A stretch of 64,000 bases of DNA from Actinoplanes campanulatus (GCF_014647795.1 NZ_BMPW01000023.1:1-64000), one strand, 5' to 3'. Counted from the stretch's first letter, positions 21,689 to 30,632 are shown. The notes: generated by a model not told the origin, from the letters alone. Numbers and translations are program-made.

Positions 21689-22474
21689 ATGCGTCACCGG
21701 ATCACCGCGCTCACCGGCGCGGTCATCGCCGGCGCCGTAGTGAACACCGTGGTGTGGGCGGCGCCGGCCGCGGCCGACGTGGAAGGGTTCAACGTCCGGG
21801 TCACCGCGCCGGACCGGTTCACCGCCGGGCGCTCCGCCCAGGTCGTGACCGCCGTCGTCACCTCGGACAACCGGCAGTGCCGCAAGGTCCGGTGGGCCCT
21901 GCTCATGCACTCGCGGATCGACCCGGACCAGTTCCAGGTCACCCGTTTCGAGGACGACGGGCCGTTCGCGACCACCGACCGGACCGAGGGCGTCACCACG
22001 ACGATCGTCGACAACGACCTCGACCCGGGCACGGCGTGCCGGGGCCGGACGGTGACCGGCCGCTGGCAGGTCGGGTTCGCCGGCCCGGAGGGCGGCGACG
22101 TGCGGTTCGAGGTGCGCGCCTTCGACGCCGAGAACACCCTGCTGACCGCCGGTGGCGCGGATGCCCGGGTGCGCGGCGAGGTGGAGGCGGAGGCGTCCCC
22201 GTCGGCCACGCCGGAGGAGTCCGCCGCACCGGAGGAGTCCGAGGAGGCGGCCCCGGAGGAGACCCGCCAACCCACCCGGGCCGTGACCGACCCGGACGAG
22301 ACCGAGACCGCGCTGGTCGCCGACGACACCACCCTGCTCGGGCCGGGCCTGATCGTCGGCGGTGTCTGCGTCTTCCTGGGCGTGCTCCTGCTGGTCCGGC
22401 TGCGGGCACGGGCGCGGCAGGCCCGGCTGGACTCGCAGTCGACACCCACCGGTTTCTACAGAATGCCCCGATAA
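21689..22474 (+). CDS. Exported membrane-anchored protein, unknown
   Basis: 261 residues. A signal peptide (about 1-29, cut near APAAADVE) is followed by a roughly 130-residue beta-rich domain with two cysteines (RQCRKV and GTACRGR), an acidic Glu/Pro/Ser/Ala stalk (about 170-210) and a C-terminal transmembrane helix (LIVGGVCVFLGVLLLVRL) with a basic tail, giving a topology with the domain outside. I do not recognise the domain. The ATG follows AAGGGGGAT. It is divergent from the redox operon, which may or may not be meaningful. Confidence 0.7.
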   Translation: MRHRITALTGAVIAGAVVNTVVWAAPAAADVEGFNVRVTAPDRFTAGRSAQVVTAVVTSDNRQCRKVRWALLMHSRIDPDQFQVTRFEDDGPFATTDRTEGVTTTIVDNDLDPGTACRGRTVTGRWQVGFAGPEGGDVRFEVRAFDAENTLLTAGGADARVRGEVEAEASPSATPEESAAPEESEEAAPEETRQPTRAVTDPDETETALVADDTTLLGPGLIVGGVCVFLGVLLLVRLRARARQARLDSQSTPTGFYRMPR

Positions 22475-22583
22475 TCCAGATAGGAACACTTCCTCCGGGT
22501 GATTTCCCGGCGCAACGAGCCTCCCCGGCCCCACGGCCCACTACCGTGAGGGCCCAGCGTCACCGTCCATAGGGGAGGACTCC

Positions 22584-23723
22584 GTGGCCCAGATCCCGCC
22601 CGCCCGTCCGCGCCCACCGGCCGACCAGCGGCCGCCCGCCACCCGGCAGGCACCCGTCGATCAGCAGCCGCTGAGCGGCCCGCGGCCACCCGCCGCCGAA
22701 CAAACGCCCGCAACCCACCAGCCGTTGAGCGGTCCTCAGCCACTTGCCGCCCAACAGCAGCCCACCACCCAGCAGCCGCTGAGCGGCCTCCAGCCGCCCG
22801 TCGCCCACCCGGCGCCCGTCGCCCACCCGGCGCCCGTCGCCCACCCGGCGCCCGTCGCCCACCCGGCGCCCGTCGCCCACCCGGCGCCCGTCGCCCAGCA
22901 GCCACCCATGGGCCACCAAGCACCCACCGCCCAGCAGCCACCCATGGGCCACCAAGCACCTGCCGCCCACCTGCCGTTGAGCGATTCTCAGCCACCTGCC
23001 GGGCAGCAGCCGCGCGTCGGGCACGGTCCCGGGCCGGAGCGGTTCTCCGCGAGCGACGCACGTACGCCGGCCGGATCCGGCCGGTCGTCCGGTGAGCATC
23101 CGTCCGCGCGGGGGCGTTCCGCCGGGCGCCGGGTCAAGGTGGCCGCCGCGTTCGGGGCTCTCGCGCTCGTGGCGGTCGCCGTGCCGGCCGGTGTCTCGTT
23201 CGCCGGGACCGACCGGGCGCCGGCCGAGTCCAAGCCGCCCACCACGCAGGCCGAGAACTTCCATGGGGTCGACCCGCGAGTGCCGCCGGAACTGACCCCG
23301 CCGGCCGGGAACGTGCTGCACTCGGTGCTCAAGGCCCGGGGCGTGCAGGTCTACGAATGCCGCGGCGGCACGTGGACCCTGCTGGAGCCGGCCGCCTCAC
23401 TCACCGGCGTCACCATGCACCCGGTGAAGAAGGTGTCCGCCCTGCACTTCCGCGGCCCGAGCTGGCAATCCGACCAGGACGGCTCGCTCCTGGAGGGCGA
23501 CGGCCCGAACGCCGAGCGCGCCCCCTCCGAGCACCCGAACAGCATTCCGCAACTGCTGATCCCGGCGAAGCTGAACCGTGGCGACGGCGTCTTCGGCAAG
23601 GTCAGCTACGTCCAGCGGCTGGACACGGTCGGCGGTCTCGCACCGGCCGGCCCGTGCACCGGCTCCGGCACCAAGGCCGTCCCCTACCGCGCGGTCTACC
23701 GCTTCTTCGCAGCCAAGCCGTGA
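22584..23723 (+). CDS. DUF3455-like membrane-anchored protein with Pro-rich cytoplasmic region
   Basis: 379 residues. The first about 180 residues are proline/glutamine/alanine-rich and contain five APVAHP hexapeptides in a row and further repeats; no signal peptide. One membrane helix follows (about 187-207, VAAAFGALALVAVAVPAGVSFAG), then a roughly 165-residue outer domain with GVQVYECRGGTWTLLEPAA and RGPSWQSDQDGSLLEG, which match the DUF3455 family of extracellular proteins. The start is GTG behind GGGGAGG. No enzymatic motif is apparent. DUF3455 proteins normally have a plain signal peptide, so the repetitive N-terminus is unusual. Confidence 0.75.
   Translation: MAQIPPARPRPPADQRPPATRQAPVDQQPLSGPRPPAAEQTPATHQPLSGPQPLAAQQQPTTQQPLSGLQPPVAHPAPVAHPAPVAHPAPVAHPAPVAHPAPVAQQPPMGHQAPTAQQPPMGHQAPAAHLPLSDSQPPAGQQPRVGHGPGPERFSASDARTPAGSGRSSGEHPSARGRSAGRRVKVAAAFGALALVAVAVPAGVSFAGTDRAPAESKPPTTQAENFHGVDPRVPPELTPPAGNVLHSVLKARGVQVYECRGGTWTLLEPAASLTGVTMHPVKKVSALHFRGPSWQSDQDGSLLEGDGPNAERAPSEHPNSIPQLLIPAKLNRGDGVFGKVSYVQRLDTVGGLAPAGPCTGSGTKAVPYRAVYRFFAAKP
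22794..22902 (+). repeat. 18-bp tandem repeat, about five copies
   Basis: The unit gcgcccgtcgcccacccg is repeated head to tail with no changes and encodes APVAHP inside the gene at 22584-23723. Longer imperfect repeats (cagcagccacccatgggcca) follow directly. Confidence 0.9.
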
Positions 23724-24252
23724 CCTCGCCACCCGCAGCCGCTTCGGCAACGGCTCCCGGAGCCGGCAGCATGAACCCGCCCGGATCCAGGAGCTGTTCA
23801 GGAGCCCCGAGACAGCCCTGACCCGCTGGTCAATTGCCTCAGTGCCATCCGCCGCCGCGCGCTTGCGGCCCGGTGGGCGCTCACGTTGCGCCGTCCGTGT
23901 ACCCGGCCTGCCGCTATGACGCGGGCGGGCGACCACGGAAGCCGTTACGTGTGCGCCGGCCGGGGCAAACGACCCGGAGGGACGGACAGAGGACCGATTG
24001 ACCAGCAGGGTCAGCCCTGAGAGCCGGACCCGGGTGGCCCGTGCGGCGACAGCCACCGGTCAGGCCGACCGGACCCGGTCGACTTGTGCGGCGCCGGCCG
24101 CCCGGTCCGGCCGGCCGGAGCACCGATCTGAGCCCGGCGGGCGCGGCACAGGCGTGACCCGGCAGTGAGCTCGCGGGGAGCTCCGGGGACGGGGTGTTGC
24201 GGTTGTGGGCGGCTCACCGCGTACAAGAAACGGGTCTTGGGTTTGGGCGGCG
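23724..24252. other. Gene-poor stretch
   Basis: 529 bases between the stop of the DUF3455-like gene and the stop of the minus-strand membrane protein. No reading frame shows protein-like composition and no known RNA was recognised. It may contain decayed sequence and the terminators of both neighbours; several short G+C inverted repeats (for example around 24088-24120) are present but not distinctive. Confidence 0.4.
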
Positions 24253-24888
24253 TCAGGCCGGCTGGGTTTCGGACCGGTCGGATGGTCGGGCCGCCAGGTG
24301 GGCGCGGGCCGCCTGCACCAGGGCCTCCGGGTCGTCGGCGTGGAAGCGGACGGTGGTCGCCGGCCGGCCCTTGGCCTTGCGGACCGGGAGCACCATCGGG
24401 CCGGTCAAGCGCACGTCGATGCTGGTCTGGCTGGCCATGCCGAGGGAGAGGACGCCGTCCTCCAGCTGGGTCTGGCCGCCCGGCGGCATCGAACGGCGGC
24501 GCACCTCGATGGACTCGACATGCTCCCAGGCGATCGGGACGTCCAGGGTGATGCTGTTGCGGATGCGCAGCCCGGACGGGCCGACCAGGTGCGGATGGAC
24601 CACCATGGTGGCGGCCAGGCCGATCATCCAGAACAGGCCGTAGACACCCAGGGCCAGCGCGGTCACCCGGACCGTCTCCCACGGGATCATCAGGTCCAGG
24701 ATCGGGATCTCCACGGCAGAGACGGCGATGAACGCGCCCAGGATCAGCTTGACCGCGCCCACGTAACCGAATCGCTCGACCCCCGGACCGACCGGGATCG
24801 GCCGCCGGAGGATCCAGCGGAACAGCGCTGCCCACAGCCGCAGCTCGTAGACGACCACGAACCGCGCGAGCCCCCACACTTTCGTCAC
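24253..24888 (-). CDS. Membrane protein with PH-like C-terminal domain
   Basis: 211 residues. Two hydrophobic helices (about 35-58, KLILGAFIAVSAVEIPILDLM, and about 70-90, LALGVYGLFWMIGLAATMVV) follow a basic amphipathic N-terminus. The last about 110 residues look like the beta-rich bacterial PH-like domain that often follows a pair of helices (LVGPSGLRIRNSITLDVPIAWEHVESIEV). Function unknown. I place the start at a GTG because a TTGCAA/TACGGT promoter with an 18-bp spacer sits 6 bases upstream, implying a leaderless message; a longer form starting 11 or 27 codons earlier cannot be excluded. Confidence 0.7.
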   Translation of the reverse strand: MTKVWGLARFVVVYELRLWAALFRWILRRPIPVGPGVERFGYVGAVKLILGAFIAVSAVEIPILDLMIPWETVRVTALALGVYGLFWMIGLAATMVVHPHLVGPSGLRIRNSITLDVPIAWEHVESIEVRRRSMPPGGQTQLEDGVLSLGMASQTSIDVRLTGPMVLPVRKAKGRPATTVRFHADDPEALVQAARAHLAARPSDRSETQPA

Positions 24889-24894
24889 CGGGCC

Positions 24895-24924
24895 ACCGTA
24901 GTTCGCGATGCACTCGTATTGCAA
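24895..24924 (-). promoter_or_regulatory. Promoter of leaderless membrane-protein gene
   Basis: Read on the minus strand: -35 TTGCAA (24919-24924), 18-bp spacer, -10 TACGGT (24895-24900), then 6 bases to the GTG at 24888. The start of transcription should coincide with the start codon. Confidence 0.6.
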
Positions 24925-25004
24925 TGGCCGAACGGACATCCCACGACGAGGACGGCCGGCCGGCGCCACGCGGGCGCCGGCCGGCCGCCGGTTCGTTCAG
25001 CTGA

Positions 25005-26771
25005 TCAGAGCGCCGGGTAGGCGTTCGCCATGAGCTGGGTGAACTGCGCCGGGAACCAGGCTCCGGAGATCGGAGCGCCGGCCAGGGCGCCGGACATGCT
25101 GTTGCCGTTGCGGGCGTTGCCGGTGTAGGTCGGGTCACACATCCGGTCGAAGCCCTTGCCCTCGTCGTTCTCGATGAGGGTGCTGGAGCCGTCCGACTCG
25201 CCCGGCGGCTTCACCCAGACGTAGGCGTCGATACCGGAGGCCGGAGCCGCGGTGGGACGCTCGCCGAGGCCGGCGCCGGACTGGTTGCACCAGTTGCCGG
25301 CGTGGATCCGGCGGTCGATGCGGGACTCGTTGACGTAGGTGTCGACGACCGTCGAGGTGCTCGCCGCGGTGGGCCGGGCCGAGCCGCCCCAGCCGTTGCG
25401 GGAGGTGTCGATCAGCATGCCGATGCCCGAGTCGAAGCCGACCGAGACCAGCTTGGTGCGGAACGCCTGGGCGAAGGTCAGCTCGTCGGTGTACTGGTTC
25501 CAGTCCACCCACTTCGACTGCCGGACGCTCTGGCCACCGACCGTGGTGGTCGGCTGCACGAACGGCTCACGCAGGGCCGAGTAGTTGGCCGTGTTGGTGA
25601 TGAAGCCGTGCACGTTCTTCACGTTGCCGGACGCCTGGGCGGCCTGCAGCATGATGTCGGCGGTCGGGCCGAAGTTCGAGTCCCAGCCGATCCAGCCGTG
25701 GTGGGCGGCGTCCACGTAGTTGTAGACGTTGCCGAGCGCGCCGAGCTTCTGCAGGGCGTAACCGACGCCCTGCACGTACCCGCCGTTGGCCTTCATCGTG
25801 TCGCACATCGCCGTGCCGCCGGCCTGGCCGGAGGTGTTGGTGATGAGGTTCGGCAGCGAGTCGATCTCGATGACGTTGATGATCCGCAGGTTCTTGTACT
25901 TCGCGTCGGCCTGGATCGCGGCGATCGGGTCGACGTACTCGGCCTTGTACCGCGGCAGTTCGGTCGGGCCCAGCTCACCGTTGGAGGCGAGGGCCGCGCA
26001 GTCCCGGCCGGGCAGGTTGTAGATGACGAACTGGATGTAGCCGGCGCCCTGAGCGAGAGCCGCGTCCAGGTGGTCACGCACGCCCATGGAGCCGTTGGAG
26101 CTGCTGCCGTCGGTGCCCTCGATGGCGGCGATCCGGTCGATCCAGACGGCGGTCGGGTTGTTGGAGACCCGGCTGCCGCCGGACACCGACTCGGCCTTCG
26201 CCTTCCACTCCGGGTTCACGTAGCCCTTGGCCCCGGCGTACGGGTTGTCGACCTTGGTGGTCGGCGACGTCGAGGTCGACGGGGACACCGAGGTCGACGG
26301 CGAGGTCGACGGGGACGTCGAGGTGGACGGCGAGCTGGACGGGCCGCCGGTCGAGCCGTTGCAGACCGTGCCGTTCAGCGTGAAGGATGCGGGCGCCGTG
26401 TTCGAGCCCGACCAGGTGCCGTTGAAGCCGAAGTTCGCGGTGCCGCTGGTCGGCAGCGAGGCGGCCCACGACGGGTTGGTCGCCGTGACGTTCTGCCCGG
26501 ACTGGGTGACCGTGGCGCTCCAGGCCTGGGTGACCGTCTGGCTGCCGGGCCAGGTCCATTTCAGGTTCCAGCCGCCGCTGATCGGGTCGCCGAGGTTGGT
26601 GACCGTGACGTTGCCGGTGAATCCTGTGTTCCACTGGTTGACCGAGTAATCGACGCGACAGCCGGCCGCGGCGCTGGCGCTGGTCGCCACGGCGACGGCG
26701 CCGGAAGCGGCGACGACGCCCACTGCGGCGGCCGCCGTGAAGGCCCTGGCACGGGTGGGGATGGGTCTCAT
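25005..26771 (-). CDS. Secreted cellulase: CBM2 plus GH6
   Basis: 588 residues. Signal peptide (about 1-36, cut after SASAAA), family 2 cellulose-binding module (about 37-137; conserved tryptophans and a cysteine pair, GCRVDYSVNQWNTGFTG to NGTVCNG), a Ser/Thr/Pro linker (about 140-175) and a GH6 catalytic domain (about 176-588) with the YNLPGRDC motif and VIEIDSLPNL. GH6 enzymes are inverting endoglucanases or cellobiohydrolases; the loop structure needed to tell these apart cannot be judged here. ATG behind GAGGAG. A perfect CebR box lies 96 bases upstream, so cellobiose induction is expected. Confidence 0.93.
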   Translation of the reverse strand: MRPIPTRARAFTAAAAVGVVAASGAVAVATSASAAAGCRVDYSVNQWNTGFTGNVTVTNLGDPISGGWNLKWTWPGSQTVTQAWSATVTQSGQNVTATNPSWAASLPTSGTANFGFNGTWSGSNTAPASFTLNGTVCNGSTGGPSSSPSTSTSPSTSPSTSVSPSTSTSPTTKVDNPYAGAKGYVNPEWKAKAESVSGGSRVSNNPTAVWIDRIAAIEGTDGSSSNGSMGVRDHLDAALAQGAGYIQFVIYNLPGRDCAALASNGELGPTELPRYKAEYVDPIAAIQADAKYKNLRIINVIEIDSLPNLITNTSGQAGGTAMCDTMKANGGYVQGVGYALQKLGALGNVYNYVDAAHHGWIGWDSNFGPTADIMLQAAQASGNVKNVHGFITNTANYSALREPFVQPTTTVGGQSVRQSKWVDWNQYTDELTFAQAFRTKLVSVGFDSGIGMLIDTSRNGWGGSARPTAASTSTVVDTYVNESRIDRRIHAGNWCNQSGAGLGERPTAAPASGIDAYVWVKPPGESDGSSTLIENDEGKGFDRMCDPTYTGNARNGNSMSGALAGAPISGAWFPAQFTQLMANAYPAL

Positions 26772-26866
26772 GAGGACTCCTCGAGACGGGGACGGCGCGG
26801 GAGGCGCCGGGGAACGGTCGGCCGACACATCGGTGGGGATCGTTGGCCGATGTCGACAGCATTCCA

Positions 26867-26880
26867 TGGGAGCGCTCCCA
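26867..26880. promoter_or_regulatory. CebR operator
   Basis: The 14-bp perfect palindrome TGGGAGCGCTCCCA is the established binding site of CebR, the LacI-family repressor of cellulose and cello-oligosaccharide genes in Streptomyces. It lies between the GH6 gene (start 96 bases away) and the divergent ECF sigma gene (start 78 bases away) and could control one or both. Confidence 0.93.
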
Positions 26881-26957
26881 GCGCAATCACTCCGAAACAG
26901 TCGGGCAACGCCGATTTCATGGCGCAACAAGATCCCTGCTCGCGGGCATAGTCAGGT

Positions 26958-27653
26958 GTGACGATCCAGCGCGAGACCCTCTGGCAGAGCGGCGACTCCG
27001 ACGACTTCGAGGCCGTGTTCGACCGCTGTTCCCGGGCGGTCTACAACCACGCCTTCCGGCTCACCGGCTCGTGGTCGGTCGCGGAGGACGTGACCCAGGC
27101 GGTCTTCCTGACCGCCTGGCGGCGCCGGGCCGAGGTCCGGCTGGTCGACGGCTCACCACTGCCGTGGCTCCTCGTCACGGCGAGTCACCACGCACGCTCC
27201 GAGCAGCGCGCCCTCACCCGGTGGCGCAACCGCCTGTTCCGGGCGCCGGCCGACGAGATCCTCGCCGATCCGGCCGACGACGTGGCCGGGCGCCTCGACG
27301 ACGAGCGCCGGATGCGGGAGGTGCTCACCGCCGTGCGCCGGCTGCCCCGGGCCGAGCGGGAGGCGGTCGCGCTCTGCCTCTGGTCCGGGGTGTCGTATTC
27401 CGAGGCGGCGGCCGTTCTGGGAGTCACCGAGTCGACCGTCCGGAGCCGGGTGAGCCGGGCCCGCGCACGGCTGTCCCGGCAACTGGCCACCGATCCCGAC
27501 CCACCCCCGGCGATCGTCCGCCCTCAACCGGTGGGCGCCGCCGTCCCGGTGCGCCCGAACGACCCGGGGCCCTCGGGGGCGACGGCATCACTCGCAGCAG
27601 GAATATCACCCAAAGTAACCGCCGCCACCGCTCATCTTCAGGAGGAGTCATGA
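26958..27653 (+). CDS. ECF-type (SigE-like) RNA polymerase sigma factor
   Basis: 231 residues. Region 2 (about 15-80: FDRCSRAVYNHAFRLTGSW, AEDVTQAVFLTAWRR) and region 4 (about 118-170: LPRAEREAVALCLWSGVSY, with HTH VLGVTESTVRSRVSRARARL) are present, followed by a roughly 55-residue Pro/Ala-rich tail. The start is GTG with a CATAGT box just upstream and no ribosome binding site. It overlaps the next gene by ATGA, the usual layout for a sigma factor and its membrane partner. The shared upstream region with the cellulase and its CebR box raises the possibility of joint control. Confidence 0.92.
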   Translation: MTIQRETLWQSGDSDDFEAVFDRCSRAVYNHAFRLTGSWSVAEDVTQAVFLTAWRRRAEVRLVDGSPLPWLLVTASHHARSEQRALTRWRNRLFRAPADEILADPADDVAGRLDDERRMREVLTAVRRLPRAEREAVALCLWSGVSYSEAAAVLGVTESTVRSRVSRARARLSRQLATDPDPPPAIVRPQPVGAAVPVRPNDPGPSGATASLAAGISPKVTAATAHLQEES

Positions 27654-28546
27654 TCACGAAGCTGGATCCGCCCGCTGAGCGTGACCTGCCGGCCGGCGGG
27701 GCGGCCCGGATGCGGGTCCGCCTCCGGTTCGAGATGCACGGGCCGGCGCTCGCCCGGCGGAGGCGGACCGGGCGGCTGGCCCTGGCCGGGGTGGCCACGC
27801 TGGCCGCCGCCGCGGCGGTCGCGACCCCGTTGATCCGCGACGGGGATCCGCCCACCACGATCGCGATGGGCCCGGGCGAGCTGACCTCCTCGCTGACCGC
27901 CACCGCGAAGGCGTGCCTGCACGGCTATCCCGACGGCCCCATGTTCGAGCGACAGCCCCGGTTCCCCGTCACGGTCGGGGACCTGAGCGTGGCCGTGCAG
28001 CACCGTGGCCGGACCGGTGCGCTCTTCCTCACCGATCAGGGCTACGTCGCCTGCAGCCGGGAGGCCGAGCCGGGCCACGAGGAGAGTGGCGGCTTCCATA
28101 TCGAGTTGTGGAACGGCACCCGGGACTGGCTGCCCGGACCGGTCCAGGTCCTCAGCCGCAGTTCGTCGGAGGCCGAGAGCGGCTGGGTGATCGCGGCCGG
28201 CCGGATCAGCGCGCGGGTGGGCCGGCTGACCCTGGAGCACGGCAACGGGACGACGACCGCGGCGCGGTTGTCCGATGGCACGTTCGGGCTGCTCACGAGG
28301 ACCGACGACGTGCAGCCGGCCGCCGAACTGGTCGCCTACGACAAGGGCGGCCGGGAGGTGTGGCGGGAGCGGTTCTTCAAACCGCTGCTGGGATGGGATC
28401 AGTGCTACACGGCCCCGGACGGCCGGGTGGTCTACGAGAACCGGTGGCACGAGGAGAAGGACGCGCAGCACAGCGGCGAGCCGGTCGGCACCCCGGAGCC
28501 GGCACCCGAGGGCCCCTGCCGGCCGGCCGAGGCGTGGAAGCCCTGA
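27650..28546 (+). CDS. Single-pass membrane protein, putative anti-sigma partner
   Basis: 298 residues. An Arg/Glu-rich cytoplasmic part of about 42 residues precedes one membrane helix (about 43-60, LALAGVATLAAAAAVAT). The outer part of about 235 residues has two widely spaced cysteine pairs (KACLHGY, VACSREA, WDQCYTA and GPCRPAE) and no domain I recognise. It begins inside the sigma gene's stop (ATGA) behind GGAGGAG, which ensures coupled translation. By layout it could restrain the sigma factor, but the cytoplasmic part is too short for a zinc-binding anti-sigma domain, so this remains an inference. Confidence 0.65.
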   Translation: MITKLDPPAERDLPAGGAARMRVRLRFEMHGPALARRRRTGRLALAGVATLAAAAAVATPLIRDGDPPTTIAMGPGELTSSLTATAKACLHGYPDGPMFERQPRFPVTVGDLSVAVQHRGRTGALFLTDQGYVACSREAEPGHEESGGFHIELWNGTRDWLPGPVQVLSRSSSEAESGWVIAAGRISARVGRLTLEHGNGTTTAARLSDGTFGLLTRTDDVQPAAELVAYDKGGREVWRERFFKPLLGWDQCYTAPDGRVVYENRWHEEKDAQHSGEPVGTPEPAPEGPCRPAEAWKP

Positions 28547-28574
28547 ACCACCACCGGCGCCGGATGCCGGCCGG

Positions 28575-29027
28575 TCAACGGGGGACGGCCGCCGTCGCCA
28601 CAATCCTGGTGAGCACCTCGGCCGGCAGGACGGAGGCGGCGGTCGTCAGGACCAGGTAGGCGTGGGCGAAACGGGAGCTTTGGGCGTACGCGTGGGGGAT
28701 CGCGACACAGCGCAACCCCGCGGCCACGGCGGCCGAAACGCCGCGCGGGGTGTCCTCGAAGGCCGTCGCCGCCTCCGGCGGCAGGCTGAGCCGGTCGAGA
28801 GCGAGACGGTAGACGGCCGGATCCGGTTTGTGGCCCGCGACCTCGTCGCCGCAGGCGAGGACCTCGAAACGGGGCGAGGTCGCCGGTCCGGGCCAGGAGC
28901 GAGCGGAGCCGCCGGCGACCGCCAGCCGCAACCCGAGTCCTTCGGCCTCGTCCGGCCTCTCGGTGTCCATCAGCAGGCCGCCGAAGTCGAAGATCAGCCT
29001 GGAGCATCGAGAGATCGTGCCGGGCAC
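28575..29027 (-). pseudogene. HAD-family hydrolase remnant lacking cap domain
   Basis: About 150 codons in one frame, starting from a weak GTG. Motif I reads DFGGLLMDTER where intact relatives have DFDGLLMDTE, so the second aspartate (acid/base) is lost. Directly after it the sequence jumps to motif II (LRLAVAGGSARSW), so the helical cap of about 60-70 residues is missing; another few residues are missing before RFEVLACGDEVAGHKPDP, which holds the motif III lysine. Motif IV (FEDTPRGVSAAVAAG) is intact. The remnant is probably inactive as a phosphatase. No good ribosome binding site is seen. Confidence 0.7.
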
Positions 29028-29105
29028 CGGGTCGCACCCGATTTGCGACCCGGCACACGTCTTCAGTGGCTCAACCGCGGGTCGCGGTTGCCGACCACTA
29101 GGGCC

Positions 29106-30632
29106 ATGAGCGTGGGCAGCGAGATGCACACCGCCGGTCCCGAGGTGGAGGGGCCCGGTGAGGCGGTCATGACACCGGATCGGCAGTCGCTTCTGCTGAC
29201 CGAACTGGTGGGGTTCATGACCAAGGACACCCCATCGGTGCAGCACGTCCTGGACCTGACGGCGCCCCACCTGCGGGACATCGCCGGCCTCACCGCGGCC
29301 ACCGTCTTCGAGCTGGACTCGGAGACCGGCATGATGACCGTGAGCGCCCGGGTCGGCGAACCCGGCCGCCGTGACCAGCTGGTGGCCGGCAAGGTGTTCC
29401 GCACCCCGGCCGGCGGCAAGCCGGTCGTCAACGGCGAGCAGATGGCGATCCGTCTGCGCATCGGCGGCCAGACCGTCGGCGTGCTGCTGCTGACCGGCTC
29501 CGCCCTGGAAGAGCTGCAGCTGGACACCATCGCGACGATGTCGCTGCACTTCGCGACCACTCTTCAGGGGCTGGCCGCGGAGAAGCAGCGGCAGTTCGTG
29601 GCGCACAGCAGCGCCACCATCCGGGAGCTGTTCGAGTACGGCATGTCGGCCGACAACGTGGAGACCGCCGCCGAGCTGCTGGCCCGCTCGTGTGCGACCG
29701 CGTTCCGGACCGAGCACGCGGCGATGCACCTGATCGACGGCGAGGGCCGGATCCGGTACGTGCACGGTGTCGGTTTCCCCGACGAGGTGCACCAGGCGCT
29801 CAGCACCAACCTGCTCGGCAGGCCGGCCGCGGAATCACCGGTCTGGTGCAACAGCGCCGAGAAGGGCGAGCCGATGCTGGTCAGTGACGCCGGCACGGCC
29901 AAGGTCCGGTCCGGCGGGCTCACCCAGACCATCGGGTTCCGCTCGTTCATCGCGATGCCGCTGCTGTCCGCGCAGGGCCCGGTCGGCATAGTGATGTGCG
30001 GCGACTCCAGCGGCACCCGGGACTGGACCGCCCAGGACCGGATCCTGGCCGAGCAGCTCGCCGTCGAGGGCACGCTGATCATGGACAGCGCCCGGATGCG
30101 GCAGGCCGCCGAGATGCACATGAACGAACTGACCCAGCAGGCCTTCCACGACTCGCTGACCGGGCTGCCCAACCGCAAGCAGCTGCTGGACCGGGCCGAG
30201 ACGGCGGTCGAGATCGCCTCCGCCACCGGCACGCGGGTCGGCCTGCTGCTGCTCGACCTGAACGGATTCAAACAGGTCAACGACACCGTCGGGCACCACG
30301 CCGGCGACGTGCTGCTGCAACTGGTGGCGAAGCGCCTCCAGGGGGTCGTACGGCGGCCGGACCTGGTGGCCCGCCTCGGCGGCGACGAGTTCTCGGTGCT
30401 GCTCCTCGGCAACCCGGACGAGAAGACCGCGATCGGAGTGGGCGAGCGGATCTGCGAGCGGCTCCGGGAACCTTTCGACATCGAGGGCGAGCCGGTACGG
30501 ATCGGGGCGAGCATCGGTGTGGCGCTCTTCCCGGACCACGCCACCGAGTTCACGGCCATGATGCGCGAGGCGGACGCCTACATGTATCAGGCCAAGCGAG
30601 GCGGTGGAGGGGTACGCCTGGTCGGCTCCTGA
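29106..30632 (+). CDS. Soluble GAF-GAF-GGDEF diguanylate cyclase
   Basis: 508 residues, no membrane segment. Two GAF-like sensor domains (about 30-155 and 180-325) precede a GGDEF domain (about 340-505). The active-site GGDEF motif is intact at 425-429, and the product-inhibition I-site RRPD lies at 416-419, five residues before it, so the enzyme should make c-di-GMP from two GTP and be feedback-inhibited. LDLNGFKQVNDTVGHHAGD is the usual substrate-binding segment. The ATG has no strong ribosome binding site. It is divergent from the HAD remnant. The ligands of the GAF domains are unknown. Confidence 0.92.
   Translation: MSVGSEMHTAGPEVEGPGEAVMTPDRQSLLLTELVGFMTKDTPSVQHVLDLTAPHLRDIAGLTAATVFELDSETGMMTVSARVGEPGRRDQLVAGKVFRTPAGGKPVVNGEQMAIRLRIGGQTVGVLLLTGSALEELQLDTIATMSLHFATTLQGLAAEKQRQFVAHSSATIRELFEYGMSADNVETAAELLARSCATAFRTEHAAMHLIDGEGRIRYVHGVGFPDEVHQALSTNLLGRPAAESPVWCNSAEKGEPMLVSDAGTAKVRSGGLTQTIGFRSFIAMPLLSAQGPVGIVMCGDSSGTRDWTAQDRILAEQLAVEGTLIMDSARMRQAAEMHMNELTQQAFHDSLTGLPNRKQLLDRAETAVEIASATGTRVGLLLLDLNGFKQVNDTVGHHAGDVLLQLVAKRLQGVVRRPDLVARLGGDEFSVLLLGNPDEKTAIGVGERICERLREPFDIEGEPVRIGASIGVALFPDHATEFTAMMREADAYMYQAKRGGGGVRLVGS

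Noticed and set aside
22794-22902. Possible CRISPR-like array
   Set aside because: The units are 18 bp, adjoin directly without spacers and encode APVAHP in frame; no cas genes nearby.
23724-24252. Hidden gene in the long gap
   Set aside because: No frame on either strand gives a product with recognisable composition, start site or family motif.
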